Shown piece by piece: positions 61,197 to 64,000 of a stretch of DNA of 64,000 bases. The translations under genes and the position numbers were made by a program. The DNA lies in the NCBI RefSeq assembly GCF_014640315.1, contig NZ_BMGS01000003.1, positions 1 through 64,000 on the forward strand, written 5' to 3'. The stretch's first letter is position 1. Every line of letters starts with the position of its first letter. Below the pieces are notes generated by a model that saw only the letters and a list, made by a program, of their open reading frames with translations, had not been told where the DNA came from and did no database searches. Origin of the DNA: Hymenobacter glacieicola (lineage in GTDB: Bacteria > Bacteroidota > Bacteroidia > Cytophagales > Hymenobacteraceae).

Positions 61197-61500
61197 AGAA
61201 GGCTACGTAGGATATGGCGGAAGGGCTCATTTTGGCAAAACCCCTAAGGATTGTCCCACAATGATTTGTCAAATGTATATAATCATTCCTATTATAAATT
61301 ATACGAGTAGATGAATAAGTATATTTATAAGTTAAATTATATAACTAATGGTTTAATACTCTGCAATCCTTTCATTAATTCAATTTTTAATTGCAGCGTC
61401 TCACTCTGAGTAAATTGCCTGTATCTATTCAGAGGACACAAAAAAAGAGCCTGACGCAAGGGTCAGGCTCTTTCAATCTGGGAAACAAAGGATTACTAGT
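61197..61500. other. 304-nt AT-rich intergenic region
   Basis: Upstream of the T9SS gene (minus) and downstream of the hydroxylase gene (minus). The block at 61260-61400 is strongly AT-rich. The only clear element is the terminator at 61441-61473. Confidence 0.5.
61441..61473 (-). terminator. Terminator of the fatty-acid-hydroxylase gene
   Basis: Perfect stem AAAGAGCCTGAC / GTCAGGCTCTTT with a run of T on the minus strand. Confidence 0.92.
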
Positions 61501-62175
61501 TTAGGCGTTCTTTTTGGGCATAGTACCCACAATATGGTCCCAAAGCGTAGTGCTCACGCCAAAGGCAATTTCATCCTGGCGGTAGTGGTGCTGGGCGTGG
61601 TGATGCCACCAGAACTTAAGGAAGTTTTTCGGGGGCGAATACACGTGAATGGCGTAATGCACAAACAGATACAGCGCGTAGCCAAACACGAAACCGGCCA
61701 GCACACCGTAGCCCGCGTTACCAAGGGTGAAGCGGAAGATGAAAAACAGCAACGAAGCCACAAACACCGTCAGGATAGGTGGCATAGCTAGGCGCGTTTT
61801 GTCCTTGGGAAACTCGTGGTGGACGCCGTGCATGGTGTACTGGAACTTGGCTTTGCGGGGCGTATTGGTGCTCATGTGGTACACGAAGCGGTGCATCAGG
61901 TACTCGGCCAGCGTAAAGAGCAGCCACCCGCCCAGGAAAAGACCAAAGGCCGACAGCCCCGTGAGCAAACCCTGGCTAAGGCCGTAGTAGAGACTTACGC
62001 CCGCCACGGCAAAGAAAATAGAGAGCGGGCCCGCAATGTGCGTGTGCGTGAGGCGCTCCAAAACCGGGTTTTCAAACAAGCGGGCCGAGCCCTTGTGCTT
62101 CGGCTTGATGGCTTCGGGAGTTTTAACCGGCGTTACTGTAGTGCTGGTTTCCAGGATTTCAGGAGAGGTGTTCAT
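61501..62175 (-). CDS. Fatty-acid-hydroxylase/sterol-desaturase family membrane enzyme
   Basis: 224 residues with about four transmembrane segments and the family's His clusters that hold a di-iron centre: HRFVYH, HGVHHEF, HYAIH, and HHHAQHH. Enzymes of this family hydroxylate or desaturate lipids at the inner membrane; in Bacteroidota related proteins hydroxylate sphingolipid or fatty-acid chains. The exact substrate is not shown. The ATG at 62175 is used; a TACTTTTG box (62200-62207) lies 25 nt before it and excludes the longer start at 62202. It is 69 nt downstream of the shikimate kinase gene on the same strand. Confidence 0.88.
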   Translation of the reverse strand: MNTSPEILETSTTVTPVKTPEAIKPKHKGSARLFENPVLERLTHTHIAGPLSIFFAVAGVSLYYGLSQGLLTGLSAFGLFLGGWLLFTLAEYLMHRFVYHMSTNTPRKAKFQYTMHGVHHEFPKDKTRLAMPPILTVFVASLLFFIFRFTLGNAGYGVLAGFVFGYALYLFVHYAIHVYSPPKNFLKFWWHHHAQHHYRQDEIAFGVSTTLWDHIVGTMPKKNA

Positions 62176-62199
62176 GCCAATACAGGAATGATGAAGGCG

Positions 62200-62207
62200 C
62201 AAAAGTA
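62200..62207 (-). promoter_or_regulatory. Candidate -7 box of the hydroxylase gene
   Basis: Exact TAnnTTTG match (TACTTTTG) on the minus strand, 24 nt before the ATG. Confidence 0.5.
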
Positions 62208-62244
62208 CACAGGGCCGCGCAAATGCCGGGCCAACTACTACCCC

Positions 62245-62814
62245 TCAGGCAGTAGTGAAATAGCGCGCTACCAACTGCTGCACGGCCTCCAAAGAGCAAG
62301 TAGGAGCCGCGCAGTAAAGTGGGGCGCGGTCGTAAAACCGTTGGCGGGCAGCTAAGGTTTCGCGGAGGCGCGTTTCCAGACCGGCAGCATCCGGCAAGGC
62401 GGCTAGCAGCGGGCGGCTGGCCGCCACGGCCTGCAGGCGCCGCACCAACTCCTCTACCGGCACGGCCAGGTACAGCGTTAGGCCAGTGGTGAGCAGCACA
62501 TCCAGATTATGGTGAAAGCAGGGTGTGCCCCCACCGGTAGCCAGCACCACCCGGGAGTGGGTAGCCACCACGTCGCGCAGCACGTCGGCCTCCCGCTGAC
62601 GGAAATACTCCTCACCTTCCTGGGCAAATATTTCGGAGACGCTGCGCTGCTCCCGCCGCACAATTTCTTCATCCAGATCTAGAAAGGGCAGGCCATAGGC
62701 CACGGCTAGGGCCCGGCCCAGGGTGGTTTTGCCCGCGCCCGGCATTCCAATCAAATACAGCCGCTCGGCCGTGACGGGTAAAGCATACGGGGTGGAGGTA
62801 AGGCGGGTCGTCAT
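62245..62814 (-). CDS. aroK: Shikimate kinase
   Basis: 189 residues. It phosphorylates shikimate on the way to chorismate. A P-loop GMPGAGKTTLG, the shikimate-binding Asp in FLDLDEEI, the Arg/Glu region GEEYFRQREADVL, and the VLATGGGTP motif are all present. It has no operon partner of the shikimate pathway in the window. The ATG at 62814 gives a short hydrophilic N-terminus before the first strand. The permease gene lies 81 nt upstream in the same direction. Confidence 0.94.
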   Translation of the reverse strand: MTTRLTSTPYALPVTAERLYLIGMPGAGKTTLGRALAVAYGLPFLDLDEEIVRREQRSVSEIFAQEGEEYFRQREADVLRDVVATHSRVVLATGGGTPCFHHNLDVLLTTGLTLYLAVPVEELVRRLQAVAASRPLLAALPDAAGLETRLRETLAARQRFYDRAPLYCAAPTCSLEAVQQLVARYFTTA

Positions 62815-62895
62815 GGCAGGAGGAAGAGAAACTTCACGATCAAGGCGGCTCCTTAGGCTTTCCGCTTGCTCAGGTTACGGGGAAAGGTCCGCAGC

Positions 62896-63954
62896 TTATC
62901 CCAGCTTCACGCGGGGGTCGAGCAAAGCGTAGAGCACGTCAACCACAATATTGACCACCACAAACAGCGCAGCAATAAAGATGGTAGCGCCCATAACGAT
63001 GGGGAAATCCAGGTTTTCTACGGCGCGCAGCGTCACGGTACCCAGGCCTTTCCAGTTAAAGATGTACTCAATAAAAAAAGCGCCCGCCATCAAGGAGGCC
63101 AACCACCCCGACACGGCCGTTATTACCGGATTCAGGGCGTTTTTTACGGCGTGGCCCATCACGGTGCGGTAGCCGGAAAGGCCCTTGGCCCGCGCCGTGC
63201 GGATGTAGTCCTGGCTCATTACCTCCAGCATGGAGGAACGGGTTAGCTGCACGATAACGGCCAGGGGCCGGATGCCCAGGGCAAAAGCCGGCAGCAGCAA
63301 GTTCTTCAGGGTCAGGTGGCGGCCGGTGAAGGCATCGGTTTCGTAGAGCTGCCCCGTTAGGTTCAGGCCCGTCCAGCTGCTCCAGTAGAACCCGAACGTC
63401 ATGGCAATGAGGATGGCGGCCACGAAGGACGGCACGGAAATTCCCAGCACCGAGGTGGACAGCAGCGTCCGGTCGAGCCAGGAATGAGGTTTCAGGGCGG
63501 CCACAATGCCGAGCCCGATGCCCAGCACCGCCGCCAGCAGCATGGCGGCCACCGCCAGCCACAGCGTGCCCGTAAAATGGTCAAGCAGGATGCTGAGCAC
63601 TTCCTTATTGCTTTGGAAGGAGCGGCGTAGGTAGGGCGTTTTCAAGACCAAGGCCTTTTCACTTCCGAGGGGTAGCAGCTGCACGCCGCCATACTTGGCC
63701 ACGCCCGCCGAGTCGCGCGGGTGCACGCCCAGGGGCGACACGTCATTCAAGTAACCCGCGAGTTGGGCAGGTAGGGGCTGGTCCAGGCCCAGGTCGGCGG
63801 CAATGGCGGCGCGGGTAGCAGCGTCGCTGCGCTGCCCGGCCAGCAGGGCCACCGGGTCGCCGGGCAGCACCTGAAACAGGAAAAACACCGTCAGGGCCAC
63901 CCCAATCAACACCAGTACGCCCTGCCAAAGACGGCTTAAAATGAAACCTATCAT
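62896..63954 (-). CDS. ABC transporter permease, DppB/OppB type
   Basis: 352 residues. It starts with the typical N-terminal helix and GDPV (FILSRLWQGVLVLIGVALTV, VLPGDPVALLAG), has a periplasmic segment of about 100 residues, five further membrane helices, and the ABC-contact loop (QDYIRTARAKGLSGYRTVMG) that touches the ATPase. It would form a heterodimer with a DppC-type permease to import peptides or nickel; that partner and the ATPases are not in the window. The start ATG is at 63954, near the window edge. Confidence 0.92.
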   Translation of the reverse strand: MIGFILSRLWQGVLVLIGVALTVFFLFQVLPGDPVALLAGQRSDAATRAAIAADLGLDQPLPAQLAGYLNDVSPLGVHPRDSAGVAKYGGVQLLPLGSEKALVLKTPYLRRSFQSNKEVLSILLDHFTGTLWLAVAAMLLAAVLGIGLGIVAALKPHSWLDRTLLSTSVLGISVPSFVAAILIAMTFGFYWSSWTGLNLTGQLYETDAFTGRHLTLKNLLLPAFALGIRPLAVIVQLTRSSMLEVMSQDYIRTARAKGLSGYRTVMGHAVKNALNPVITAVSGWLASLMAGAFFIEYIFNWKGLGTVTLRAVENLDFPIVMGATIFIAALFVVVNIVVDVLYALLDPRVKLG

Positions 63955-64000
63955 GTATGTTCAGTTGGCAGTTGCTGGTTGGCGGGGGTTCGGGGTTGGG

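Overview
The window reads as chromosomal DNA of a Bacteroidota bacterium close to Hymenobacter. Evidence: GC-rich coding sequence, promoters of the TAnnTTTG type, almost no Shine-Dalgarno sites, a SusC-type TonB receptor, type IX secretion sorting domains, a bacillithiol-linked YtxJ, and many Bacteroidota-specific lipoproteins. No rRNA, IS element, phage, integrase or CRISPR array was seen. One tRNA (Asn, GTT) is present.

Layout. 1-1.9 kb: end of an unknown gene and a strikingly AT-rich DUF2326-type ATPase, probably the edge of a transferred defence-type island. 1.9-3.3 kb: lpdA. 3.6-5.8 kb: three Roadblock/LC7 paralogues with a membrane protein. 6.4-11.3 kb: Crp/Fnr regulator, M1 peptidase, EamA exporter, two truncated haemoglobins. 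11.5-16.2 kb: odhA-odhB. 16.4-28.7 kb: mostly envelope and unknown genes, including a NERD-like/coiled-coil/TM/WG-repeat protein next to a DUF6799 protein, a CsbD protein, a SLOG/DprA-like protein and DUF1206. 28.9-40.5 kb: saccharopine-dehydrogenase-like enzyme, gcvP, lipA, OsmC, YtxJ, small secreted proteins, a fused 2-oxoacid dehydrogenase E1. 40.6-46.6 kb: SusC-like receptor, M16 peptidase, three small secreted proteins sharing a TDYxGRP motif. 46.9-53.1 kb: pheS, Rieske-like lipoprotein, tRNA-Asn, a second NERD-like/WG protein with a second DUF6799 protein, GAF protein. 53.1-64 kb: multi-PAS histidine kinase, two type IX-secreted proteins, fatty-acid hydroxylase, shikimate kinase, oligopeptide-type permease.

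How the genes work together. The core-metabolism genes centre on lipoate enzymes: E3 (lpdA), E1 and E2 of 2-oxoglutarate dehydrogenase, a branched-chain-type E1, the glycine cleavage P protein and lipoyl synthase, dispersed over about 39 kb. The rest is dominated by envelope and secreted proteins.

The best candidates for something undescribed are: (a) the twice-occurring pair of a membrane-spanning NERD-like/WG protein and a DUF6799 secreted protein; (b) the Roadblock/LC7 cluster; (c) the TDYxGRP secreted family; and (d) two nested palindromic elements between convergent genes, plus a palindromic insertion read in frame inside the E1 gene. All calls come from reading the sequence; no database search was run.
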